Of a DNA stretch of 35,060 bases, positions 21,480-31,902 are shown piece after piece (position 1 is the stretch's first letter; each line of letters opens with the position of its first letter). The stretch is from positions 1 to 35,060 of the forward strand of contig JAGTJM010000129.1 in NCBI GenBank assembly GCA_020747015.1. The letters run 5' to 3'. The DNA comes from Pyrenochaeta sp. MPI-SDFR-AT-0127. Its lineage: Eukaryota; Ascomycota; Dothideomycetes; Pleosporales; Cucurbitariaceae. The notes under the pieces were generated by a model. That model ran no database searches, was not told the origin of the DNA, and saw nothing but the letters and a program-made list of their open reading frames with translations. Made by a program: the position numbers and the translations under genes.

Positions 21480-24129
21480 CTAAGGGACACTACGGCGCTG
21501 TCGTTTTCTTAGTGGAGGTTGTAACCCTTCTCTAATATCGTTACTATCTTCTACTATACATAATTCTTCCCCATCTCTATCCTCTTGAACCTAATCTTCT
21601 TTAAAATCTACCTGAGCAGGTAGCTTAAATAGATCATCAACTTCCTCGTATAGTATTTGATCCTCTTCTAAGCTAGTCCTAGCTATACTAGAAGTCTCCT
21701 CTTCATCTATATTCCTATACTTTACTATAAGAAGTTGCCGGATTGTTTGAGTAGATAGTCTATGCCTCCGGTTACCTATAATATCCTTTGCAACGTTGAA
21801 AACGCGTTCAACACCAACGCCTGCAATAGGAATTGCTAGAATATCCCTTGCTACTATAGCAAGTCGGGGATAAGTAGTCTGATTTTCTTTCCACTAGGAA
21901 AGGATATTAAAACCTTGGTGCTCTATAATAATAGGAGTATTTAGGTAGTCCTCCCCTTCCTGCCTTGTTACTCCTGTATACTGCTCACTATCCTGGGATG
22001 CTATATCACAACTAAGACTACGGTCTGATTGTGATAGCGATTGCGATCTACTTAGTTGTGATGGTGGAGCTGGCTTTCGAAACCACTTAGTGCCCTGGGA
22101 TCGTCTAGGGAGGAGACTATTAGTTAATAGGGTGATAGTAGTATGCTCTCTATTATTATATCGTTCGAGGTATTGGAGGAATTGTTCGCGATAAGTGAAC
22201 TTATTAGATGGGTCCTAGGTTTCGTCCTGTGGATAGTAGTTAGTGTGTGGCTGTAATAATAGACTGTGATTAATAGTACCTCATATACAGTAAGCTTCTA
22301 TATAGGATCTAAAATCGTCGTATAGTTGAATAAGAAGCCCCGTTCTCTACTTATAACCCTATAATACTTGCTTAGCTTTGCCTTGCCTTTTATAGCTGCA
22401 TTTTAAACAACTGCTGGCCATGTAGCTATCTTATCGTGCTTAATATCTTCCTCTAGGTCTTAAGTTATAGTATCGAGGAAGTCGAATAGGCGGTTATACA
22501 TAAGCTAAATATACTAGATCTGGGGTTACTAGGACTGGCTAAGCCATATAGTAGCGTCCTTAAACTTCTGGAGCATATTTGTAATTAGCTCTAGGTAGTG
22601 CCATTTACTGTAGCTTAGTCGAAGCCGTTTAAGGTCGCGGAAATCTACCTCAGCAGTACTATTATCTATAGAGATACTACTCGTGTTTACTACTATCTTC
22701 TGTGCGATTTCTTGATTAAGCTACTAGTTAATATAGTCTCGAAGCTTCAGCGCACGTTCGCATATATCAAAGGTTGAATTCCATCTGGTCTTTACATCTC
22801 GTATAATAGATAGGCGTTCCTTTGCTAGCAAGTGTTCTTATAGGGTAGCGAACCGCTCATATCGTTGTGGTGATCGATTAATCGCAACATAGATTGCGCG
22901 AAGCTTTATCGTAGTTAGTATGTGATAAAAGCCTATAATAAAGCTGAGCATACCTTACGGAGTGAATTAGGGACAGATATTGATGCCTGTACATCACTAA
23001 TATGACGTTTCTGTAGAGTTGATAAGCCGTTATCCTCGTTAGCTGGTGTAAGCTTAAGGTGTCTAATTATCTCCTGTACAACAAGGTTGATAACGTGGGC
23101 GAGGCATGGGATAGTATTTTCGTTTGCCTTCCAGGTTATATCTTTCTTGCGTAGTGCTCCTTTAACGCAAGTACGAAGTGTCCTATTATTTCCAGCATTA
23201 TCAGCTGTAATAGCAAGGAGACGGCCTTCAGTCTTTATAGTAGAGAGGACACGGAGTAACTCTAATACCATAGAAGTACTAGTATGGGTGCCGCGGATAG
23301 GGATAAAATTAAGTAGCTTCTCCCTATGTTGCCAACTATTATTAATATAGTACGCTTTAATTGCTAGAAAGCTAAGATGGTTATTTACTAACTATCCATC
23401 AAGTGCAATTGAAACCTTAGTCTTTTTACCAAGATCGCTAAGCAACGACTCTTGTATATACTGAAACTGATCCTTAAATATCTATATAACTTTACTCCGT
23501 TTTGGTATATAAACACCTTAACGTAGAAATTGTATAAACCGATAAAAAGATGCTCGCTCTACTATACGGAAAGACCAGTTATTATCTGCGATAACCCGAA
23601 TAAGCTCTTCCTCAAATTGTAATAGACTATATAGTAGTATAGCAGTTGACTAGGTTCTTGGCTGAAGTCGTTGTTGTACCTATGCTATTTGTATAGGCGA
23701 TTAAGCGTGTGCGTAAAATTGCGTCCTTTAACATTGCGTAGACTCGAGGTGATTAATTATATGTTTCGTGCCAATTAAGCGAATTTGTGGGTGTTGGAGT
23801 ATAAGACTACACCGTAAGCAGAATACAAAGGGATATCTATCAGAAGATTGTGCAGCTTCGCCAAATTGTAGCTATACTACGCCTGTACGACTTATTGAGT
23901 TCCACCGCGGCTTATAGTTCCCAGGTGTTAGTGCCCATTTAGTCTTCTCCCACCAGTCTTGCCACGCTAAAGGGGCTTCTTAGTTACGGAGGGGTTCCTC
24001 TAAGTTAATAGGTGGGCACTTAATAAGGTTAAGAATCCTCCTAGTCCCTCCTCTAACGATCTGAGGAGCACTAAAGTGGTAGGAGTAAAGTATAATTGGA
24101 AGACTTAGAAGCGGATCGATATTGGATAT
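21480..24129 (-). pseudogene. hAT transposase, nearly full length, inactivated by point mutations
   Basis: Reads about 866 codons on the minus strand. In order: a start region where ATG is now ATA (24129-24127) before SNIDPLLSLP; a zinc-finger-like FCLRC...KHIINH (C-x2-C, H-x3-H, near 23,750-23,830); KTKVSIALDG with the first catalytic Asp (23398-23400), followed by a stop where hAT proteins have Trp; LLAITADNAGNN with the second Asp (about 23200); IPCLAHVINLVVQ; intron 22904-22953 (branch TACTAAC), joining NSLRK to LRAIYVAIN; DVKTRWNSTFDICERALKLR; and the C-terminal dimerisation domain YPRLAIVARDILAIP...VERVF (about 21,731-21,895). It ends KRQRRSVP. In-frame TAA/TAG codons sit where CAA, CAG or TGG fit. 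The family cuts and pastes the element through its terminal repeats. Confidence 0.88.
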
Positions 24130-24353
24130 GTTACTACACGCCCAATAAACCAGTGTGATAAATAGCTGTGATAAATAGGTTCAAAGATAATTCTGCGGAA
24201 AATTACTTGTGTACTATAAGAGTTTGATAATACCTATTATATTAAGCGTTCCCCCGCAATAATTAGCTATGATAATTGCTTTTACTTAGGGGGTTGCTAA
24301 TTAGGAACCCGTAAGCGAGTTAGGCAAGTTCAATCCCAAGTACAGACTAGTGC

Positions 24354-25744
24354 CTAGTCCATATCCGTCATATCTACGTCATTATCTTCAGCCTCATCCC
24401 TTATATCGTTGTCTGATTGGAGCTTATCTTTAGAATTGCTCTTAATCTCCACATCTCCAGAATCCTCGCTCTCAGTCTCCTCATCTCCAGAATCCTCGCT
24501 CTCAGTCTCCTTATCTCCAGAAACCTCACTCTCAAGCTCACTATCTGACTCTATAGTTGCTATATACTGCTCCTGAGTCTCATACTCATTCTCTTGCCTG
24601 TTAAGCCATTCTTTAATATCAGAGTTATTATCCACCTCTTCCTCACACTCATCATTATTATCGCCTTTTATATATGGGCGATGGGCTTTAAGAATAATAT
24701 CATCGCCATTATAGGTGAACTCTAGTGGAGGAGTTGGCTCGCGTTCCCTATAGATATTAGTACTCAGCTGTTATAAAGGACTGTAATAACATACTGCCAC
24801 TCCTTATCTGTAACTAGAGCAAGCTCATCTTGAGAGAGACTGTCAATATAGGCCTGCCATTCACCTGTAATGTATGAGTATAACGCTGTGATAAACTTCA
24901 GTAATAACTTACGCTGCGCATCCTTATTCTGATTCTTATCTGTCTTTAGTTCTGAGGCGCCCTCTTCATATACCTTACGCATAAGTTTCTCTAGCACACC
25001 ACCTGAGCCAAACAAACGTTGATCACCTCTATTAGAGTATATCTTGCTACTCTTTTTTTCCTTCTCTTGAGGTAGCTTGCTAAGGGCCTCTGCATGCTTC
25101 TTCCGGGCAATAGTCTTACGGATCTTGCTCTATTTTATATGGACGGATTGTAGCTTAGTCTCTAGCCACTCTCCTATATCTCTATTAGTAAAAAGCTGTA
25201 ATAACTCACTGTAATAACTTACGACTCTGTTGATGATCAAACCGATCTTGTGCAATATCCTCTAGCTTCTTTTCGAGTGCTACTTCTTGATCTATAGTAG
25301 ATAGCGCTTGATAATGAGCATCCTTTGAAAGTCGCTTAGTAAGTGCGTATTTAGCAGCTCGATTAGAGGCTCTAGCATTATCGAGAGCTGCCTGCTCATG
25401 AGAACGCTGAGCTGCCTTACCCCGCTGGTGAATTGCTCGGGCGCTATTACTGAGCTCGCCCTTAAATACAGACTTGAAGTTTGTTGGGCGGCCTTTACGA
25501 GATGCAGCCTGTCCACGTTGGGATATCTAGTATTCGGCCTCTTCCTGCTCAGTTCCCCAGCCCTGTATATATATTAGTATATACTGTGATTATAGCGTGT
25601 GATAATTACACCAGTTAGCTCAGCCCACTCAGCCTGCTCGAATCCTTCTGGGGCATTAAGCAAGATATTAGGAAAGAGAAGTTTGTCTTCCTCGACCTCC
25701 TCTTGCTTAACAGGTGGCGTGTTAGGATCTATTACTGCGATGCT
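24354..25744 (-). pseudogene. Acidic companion protein of the hAT element, five exons, unknown family
   Basis: Four introns (25563-25611, 25174-25222, 24865-24912, 24748-24794; 47-49 nt, mostly with TACTAAT branch sites) join one continuous frame. Exon content in order: acidic N-terminal stretch with KQEEVEEDKLLFPN; a basic/alanine-rich helical middle (RGQAASRKGRPTNFKSVFKG, ELSNSARAIHQRGKAAQRSH, LEKKLEDIAQDR); GSGGVLEKLMRKVYEEG; REWQAYIDSLSQDELALV; and a strongly acidic C-terminus with a ten-residue repeat SGDEETESED, ending VDMTDMD. Two TAG codons interrupt it (after EAEY and after VHIK). No ATG start is found upstream of 25744, and the 5' exon is uncertain. I do not recognise the family. 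Highly acidic tails are common in histone chaperones, which fits its position opposite a histone gene, but that is inference only. Confidence 0.7.
24452..24541. repeat. 30-bp coding tandem repeat, three copies
   Basis: Units beginning ATCTCCAGAATCCTCGCTCT repeat with a 30-bp period and encode the SGDEETESED decapeptide of the companion protein on the minus strand. Confidence 0.85.
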
Positions 25745-26185
25745 GCAATATATAGCCGTGATAATTAACAGTTGTTAGAGTGTTGTGTAAGAAGTATCGA
25801 AGTTTTGAGATCGAAAAATTATAGATTTAGCTTTACCTAACCCTTCACCTTCACCTTCACCTAGAGTCGCTATATAAGCTAACTGGTGGGTGAGGTACTA
25901 ACCCTAACGAAAAATTGCGATAATTATCACGGTTATTAATCACGGTATGCGCAATTAGGAATGGCTGCGCGCGATAATATAGGTGCAATAACGCTTTAGC
26001 TAGGCTCTAGAACTTATAAGGTAGAGGTGAAGGTGAGAGCACCTAAGTAAAAGACTTCCTACGCTATCTATAATAAACTTCTATTAACTAAAGCCTCTAT
26101 CTCGCTTATACCTATACTTACACATACGTTTATATATACAACTACCCTAATTCAATATCACAGTCCAATATAACAGCTCAATACT
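25745..26185. promoter_or_regulatory. Divergent promoter region between companion and histone genes
   Basis: About 440 bp separates the two divergently transcribed genes. It contains a TATA-like TATATAAG near 25,873, and a CACCTTCACCT block (25,841-25,861, three tandem copies of CCTTCA) that recurs inverted as AGGTGAAGGTGA near 26,026-26,040. TTATCAC/GTGATAA motifs lie between. The symmetry suggests the two genes are co-regulated. Confidence 0.45.
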
Positions 26186-26731
26186 ATAGCTCGTATAAGG
26201 CCAGCAGTGATAACTTCCCGCAAGAGACCGGCTGTAAAAGGTGGCAAGACTAGTGGTAAGACTCTTAGTAAAGCCCCTCGCAAGGCTCTAGTTAAAAAGC
26301 CAGGTAAGGCTAGCTAAGGTACTAGGGAGAAGAGGCCCTATCGCTTTAAAGCAGGCAGTAAGTTATTACGTCTACTTATTATAGTTCTATCCTAATAAGA
26401 TATATAGCGGTTACGCTCCGAGAGATCCGCCGATACCAGAAAAGTATAGATCTACTTCTACTTAAGCTCCCCTTTTCGCGTGTAGTCCGCGAGATCATAG
26501 CTAATATAACTAGTTATAGGGATATGCGTATCCAACCTAGTGCCCTAGAAGCACTTCAGGAGGTATGTGAGGCTATGCTTACTAGGTATATAGAGGGTAT
26601 TTATCACAGTTCTTTATAATAGCTATATACTAACACTAATAGATTGCAATATAAACGCTATCTATGCCAAGAGGGTTACAATTTAGGTTAAGGATTCCCA
26701 GCTAGCTAAGCACTACTATAACAAATATTAG
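26186..26731 (+). pseudogene. Histone H3-fold gene inside the hAT transposon (CenH3-like loop 1)
   Basis: Three exons (26186-26357, 26408-26596, 26643-26731) splice into a protein of about 149 residues. Start ATG is now ATA, followed by AR as in H3. The tail is basic: GGKTSGKTLSKAPRKALVKK. Then RPYRFKAGTVTLREIRRYQ (alpha-N), KSIDLLLLKLPFSRVVREI (alpha-1), a loop 1 of nine residues IANITSYRD before MRIQ, PSALEALQEVCEAMLTRYIE (alpha-2), DCNINAIYAKRVTI (loop 2), and KDSQLAKHY (alpha-3). Canonical H3 has seven residues in that loop and CENP-A has nine. The conserved Trp of CENP-A (in FNWQ/LRWQ) is Ile here, so class is undecided. In-frame TAA (26315) and TAG (26684, at a conserved Gln position) are C-to-T changes. 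The order of motifs, exact splice phases and length leave little doubt about H3 homology. Host H3 genes lack this loop length and this setting. Confidence 0.88.
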
Positions 26732-27138
26732 GCAATAGCACCAAATACCCGCTTTTCTTATCATTGATACTATCAATTAGTACCACAACTAGTCTATAAG
26801 AGGAGGTAGGGTAGTATAGGTTTATTCAGCTCAAGATCTAAGTTAGTAGGTATTATACTACTTAGATATAATTAATCGAAAAGTTCAAGCACTGTGATAA
26901 TTTATCGTAATAAAATTCCCTAATTACGTGATGCTAAGTGGCTAGCTTATAGAAAATATAAAGAATTTGCTTTCTAATACCCAAACTAAACCCAGCTATA
27001 TACCCAACCCTAACCTAGACCTAACCTATAGTCAGTGCGACCCAACCTAAACCTAACCTAAGCTTAGACTACAAAATGTGGGTAGGGGTATAGGTTGGGT
27101 CTAGGTATTATATAAGGCAACCCAACCCCAACCTAACC
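26732..27138. repeat. hAT right subterminal region
   Basis: No gene. From about 26,985 a C-rich array (ACCCAACC/CCTAACCT words) mirrors the G-rich array at the left end. One TGTGATAA copy lies at 26893. Confidence 0.7.
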
Positions 27139-27158
27139 TATACCCATCGGCCACCCTA
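27139..27158. repeat. hAT terminal inverted repeat, right
   Basis: Ends CCATCGGCCACCCTA, the inverted partner of 21114-21133. Confidence 0.9.
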
Positions 27159-27166
27159 GAGAGTAG
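27159..27166. repeat. 8-bp target site duplication, right copy (GAGAGTAG)
   Basis: Exact copy of 21106-21113. Confidence 0.9.
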
Positions 27167-28401
27167 TATAGAAAAATAGCCTATATACTTATTATAGTTA
27201 GTTAAAGACTCTATATACTTTTTTAAAGAGTATAGTATTATTATCTATAAGTAGTATATAACTACTATATAAAATCTTAAAATATATTTATAAAAGTATT
27301 ATAGTATAGAATATAAGATATATAAAGTAATTATTAAATACTATTAGAATAAGTAGATTAAGAGCCTATAAAATATTAAGTTACTAGGACTACTAAGACT
27401 ACTAATTTAAGAACTTAGAGAGCTACTTAATAGCTTCTACTATAAAGAAGAAGATTATAGTAATATAATTACTAATTTAAATATACTAAAGATATATTTT
27501 AAAAAAAACTACTAGTAATTATAGAAAGGTAATATAAACTTAATATATAAAAAGATAAAAGTTTAGATATTCTTTTATATAAGAGGATAGTAGTAATATT
27601 TTATTATTAATATAGAAGAAAATAGTAGTAGTTTAGTAGCCCTCTAGAAAGTAGTAGATATAGTAAAATAATAACTTACTTAATAAAGAGTAATATAATA
27701 GTAGTATAAAGAAGTATTATAAGTTCTAGAGATAGAAATTATAAAAACTAATAGGACTAGCTAGTTTAATTAGATAAAGTAGCTAGAATACTTTATAAAG
27801 TATAATCTAGAGTATATTATATATTAGATCTAACTATCTAACTAAGATAAAATAAAGCTAAAGCTAGTAGTAGAGCTAGTTAAGTAACTAATAGAGAGAA
27901 GTATAAAAGATCTATTAATACTTATATAAGAGTTAAGATAATAGCTTAAGAGTATATAGTAGAAAAAGTCTAATATATAACTACTTATCTAACTATAAAA
28001 TCTAGAGAGTTAGGCTTAGTATATAAGCTATATAGTTAAATTTATCTACTATCTACTCTAAATTATTACTAATAAGGAAAAGTAGATTTAGGTAAGCTAT
28101 AATATAGATAATAATAGTTATAGTAATAGTAATAGTATTATATCTAATAATAGTTTAAATTTTATACCTAAGTTAGATTAAGTCTAAAGTAACTCTAATA
28201 GTAAAGATAATAACTACCTATTCTATTCTAGATAAGGCTAGACTTAATACCTAAAATCCCGCCTAAAGTAATATAGTATTAGGGGTTTTATAGTTTAGAC
28301 TATATCTAATTTAGGAAATTATTACTCTAGAAACCTATTCTATCTACCCCCTAAAGTCTAGTAACTTTAGATTTAGATATAAAAATTATCTATATAATAT
28401 A
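27167..28401. mobile_element. RIP-saturated transposon relic, right of the hAT element
   Basis: Very AT-rich DNA with CpA/TpG almost absent; every frame is closed. It is the continuation of the DNA interrupted by the hAT insertion at 21113. No protein motif survives by eye. Confidence 0.55.
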
Positions 28402-30237
28402 GTTTATAAGCGAGCTAGCTACCTAAGCGAGCTAGCTACGCCCTACTAGTATGTTAATATTAAGACGATATTATAGACTTTATTATAGTTTATAGACTAT
28501 TATAGTATACTAAATTATTTATTAGAATTATTACTATTACTAGTATTATCTATCTTAACTATATATATACGAGCGTTATAGCTAGTCTACTTATAACGCC
28601 TATACTACCTCTCTCCTTATACCCTCTTTAACGCGCTCTTACTATTACTATAACTACTACCCGCCTATTTAGCTAATACTTCTTATACCTTACTAATAGT
28701 AAGAGTCTCCTCTATCTATATATATCGCCGCTTATAGCTCTTATACTTAGTAAGCTCTTTAATCGCGCTCCTTATACGGGCCTATTCTACTTATAATAAT
28801 ACTATACTATATACTATCTACTAAGTACCTTTACTTAGCTATTAAATCTACTTATCTAATAAACTTATAGAAGACCTAGGGTAGTTTCTTACTCTCTATT
28901 AAATAAGAGTACTTTATACCTTAATTTTATAGACGTTACGTAGTATCTATACCTCCTAGGCAGCTCCCTATTATAGTAAAGGTTTTAGCGTCTATACTAC
29001 TAGATTAAGCTTTAATAGTATAGCTTATAGGTTATATAGAACTAAGCTAGCGCCTTAAAAGCCTACTTATATATTCTCTTTTATAATTAACTACTTAAAA
29101 GTAGTCTTAAATATAGGTAAGAAGGCCTCCTTACTAATATAGTAGGTATAGTTATATACTAAGCCTAAGATTATATTACTATACTTATACTTTAATAGTA
29201 AGAAGTAGGTAATATTAAGGGACTATAATAGGTATAATAAGTAAGTAGGTATATAGATAAAGACTATATTCTTCTTCTTATAGTAATCTTAAAATTTAAT
29301 AGAGTAATAGCTCTTATAGCTATTAATAATAAGTAGTCTATACCTACTAATAGTATAGCTCTTTATATAGGTATTAAAGTACTCTAACTATATAAGAGTA
29401 AGCTAATTATTTATCTATCTATTAGAACTAACTTTAAGAATCTAATTAGGTAGTAGATTCTTAAACTAGATATTAATAAGTACCTTACCTATAAAAATAA
29501 TAAAGGGTAGTAGCTAGTAACCTAATATACTTATACCTTAGATTATAGTAACCTACTTATAGTTACCTAGCTATATCTACTTCTTCTTACTATATCCCTC
29601 TAAGAATATAATAACTAACTATAATAAAATCTTATCTATTATAAAGCCTATCTTATTAAAGTTATAGATATTATTATCTATAATCCTCTACTTCTCCTTT
29701 ATCTCCTTTATAAGATTAAACTAGCGCTTAATAGCTACTAAGTCCTTATAGGTAGCTTACTAGTAATTATAGGAATAGCTTTAGCGCATATAGAGCTTAG
29801 GAGTCTACTTAATAAAGTTATTAACCTAGTTCTTACTAATAGGCTTACTATCGCGTATATATAATAGACTATTAGCTATTACTTAAATATTAGCCTTTAT
29901 AGGCGTAAATTCTCTTATAGATTTATTAAGAATAGGCCTAACTACTACCTCCTCTTCTAGCTTATCTAGGTATTTTAAGTTTATCTTATAGTCGCGTTAC
30001 TAGCGCGCTATAAGGCGTTAGGTACTAAGAGTACTTTAAGGAATATTATAGATTATAGTAGTATATCTCTAGCTTTAAATATATTTAGAATAAATATTAG
30101 ATAAGGTAAGCTATAAGTCTAATTTAGTATAAGAAGACTAGATAGAGTATTATTAAGATATTTCGCGTTCTTATCTTAACGTTAACGCGCTAGTAGGGCG
30201 TAGCTAGCTTACTTAGGTAGCTAGTTCGCTTATAAAC
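28402..30237 (-). mobile_element. Fot1/pogo-type Tc1-mariner element with both terminal repeats, RIP-destroyed
   Basis: Both ends read TAGTTTATAAGCGA inward, followed by two nearly identical AGCTAGCTAC blocks; the terminal inverted repeat is about 70 bp with only RIP-type differences. TA dinucleotides flank it (28400-28401, 30238-30239). Length, 1,836 bp, suits Fot1-type elements. On the minus strand the dead transposase is still legible despite many stops: IYNFNKIGFIIGK (first catalytic Asp now Asn), VTII-x-GIS then LLPFIIFIGKVL, and YRLLIINSYKSYYSIKF (second Asp likewise Asn), matching the DD35D pogo/Fot1 core. Asp-to-Asn here is G-to-A, in line with heavy mutation. Confidence 0.82.
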
Positions 30238-30239
30238 TA

Positions 30240-31900
30240 CGTTAAACTTAACTTATAAGTATAATTCTAGTTAGCTAATAAAGTACTAGTACTTATAAGG
30301 ATTATAAAGTAGGTAGGTTAAGGTTATAATAAAGAACTCTATTTAGAATAGTTAAGTACCTATCTAAGATAATATCTATAATATTTTAAACTCTATTCTA
30401 GTTAAGTTCCTAAAGGCTAATATACCTTAAATTTAAGTATATTAATTACTATATTAAGTTATATATTCTATTTAGGTTATACTTTTATAACCTATTTAGT
30501 TTAGGTTAGTAGAGTTATATATAAGAGTTAGAGTAAGTTAGTAAGACTATTAGTATATAATAAATACTAGAAGATTTATATTAAAGGATATTCTAATATA
30601 ATTAGTAGCTATTATAAAAATAAATATATAACTAGCTATATAGTAGAATATAGGAGGTAGGTAATAGAAGTAATATATAGCCTATAGTATAATATTATTA
30701 GTTATATATAATTATTTTAAACCCGTTTAATAGCCTAAGAATATATTATTATTATCTATTTTATTTAAATCTACTAGTAGTAGTTTAACTATAGCTAGAA
30801 TAGTAGAAGAATATATAGTAGGCCGTTATTTTAAGTATTTAGTAGAGTGTTTATTAGCTATTTATAAAGAGTATAGATATAAGGTTTTACCTAGCTAGAT
30901 TAAAGGCTATATATAGTATATTTACTAAGTTAGCTATAAGTAGACTAAGTTAGTAAAGGAAGAAGTTAGCTATTAGGCTAGTTTAATCTAGTATACTAGC
31001 GAAGTAGAGGTACCTAGTAAAGTTATTTAGCCTATTACTAATAGGCGAGAGGATTAATATTAGTTAGGATTTAATCCCCTAAGAAACCTTAAATAGAAAT
31101 AGTTTAATTTATTAAATTACTATACTAAAAGAATTAATATCTTAGGAAATACCTAATTATACTATAACTTTATAGTCTAATATAATTAAATCTAATATAT
31201 TAAATAAACCAACCCTTATAATAATCTAAGTTATAGTTATAGAGATAAATAATAGGAAAGGTTAAAGAGTAGTATTTATTAGAGTAGACTATATATATAT
31301 TAGAGTTAGAGGACTATACTAAGATTAGGGTTAAAGGACTAATAGTTAGTAGCCTAATAGGGCTAATTAGGGTTATTATATAAAAGTAAACTTAATTATA
31401 GTATATTAAATTTCTATAGAAATAGCTAAAGGAATAGTTAATATATAAGTAGTAGAGGGAGAGATATTTAAATATAGATAGTATCTATATAAAATAATAT
31501 AATAGAGTAGTTTAATAGAATTTTTAAGTATTTACTAGAGTAGTATATTATAGTATATAAGATCTATAAGTAGGGAGTTATTAAGTCCTAATTATAGACC
31601 TATTTAGATACTATATACTAGAAGTATATTTATAGAATATAATAGAATATTATTAAGGTAGTATAGTATAAGGCGTTATTATAGTACTAGGCTAGCGTCT
31701 AGGATTAGATTATTTACCCTAGTCTAAAGTCTATACTATTACTCTATTTACCTATATACTATAATAGTTTATAATACTAAGAGTATTTATATATTAATTA
31801 TAATATTAATTAAATCTAAGAATATTATTAATAAGAGTATAGTTAGAAGGATAGGATTTAGAGATTAAGAGATTATCTATCTAGAAGATATACTATAATA
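30240..31900. mobile_element. RIP-saturated relic between the two Fot1 copies, probably retroelement
   Basis: AT-rich, CpA/TpG-poor, no open frame. It could be part of the Ty3/gypsy element whose reverse transcriptase is visible at 32730, but I see no gag or protease motif to prove it. Confidence 0.45.
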
Positions 31901-31902
31901 TA

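Larger units (their letters stand above)
21399..26900. repeat. Dispersed octamer TGTGATAA, eight exact copies within the hAT element
   Basis: TGTGATAA occurs forward at 22921, 24154, 24167, 24887, 25598 and 26893, and as TTATCACA at 21399 and 26601. Close variants (GTGATAA, TATCACAG) occur near 25755, 25920, 26153 and 26206. Copies fall both in introns and between genes. About 0.2-0.4 exact copies would be expected by chance in 6 kb on both strands. Confidence 0.75.
21114..27158. mobile_element. Complete hAT transposon, 6,045 bp, carrying three genes including a histone H3-like gene
   Basis: The ends match over 20 bp: left TAGGCTGGTCGATGGGTATA, and right, read inward, TAGGGTGGCCGATGGGTATA (two mismatches). 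Perfect 8-bp duplications flank it. G-rich subterminal repeats lie inside both ends. Gene order is: transposase (minus, 21480-24129), acidic companion (minus, 24354-25744), divergent promoter region, H3-like histone (plus, 26186-26731). Composition is milder than in the surrounding DNA: CpA and TpG are still present, so it arrived after the neighbours were mutated by RIP. Its own start codons and several Gln/Trp codons are nevertheless hit by C-to-T or G-to-A changes at CpA/TpG, so this copy should be inactive. Confidence 0.92.

Noticed and set aside
24886..24912. 27-nt micro-introns in the companion gene (GTAAGT...ATCACAG)
   Set aside because: A 27-nt intron is too short for fungal splicing. 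Using the further acceptor gives a 48-nt intron that also keeps the frame, like the 47-49-nt introns of the same gene.
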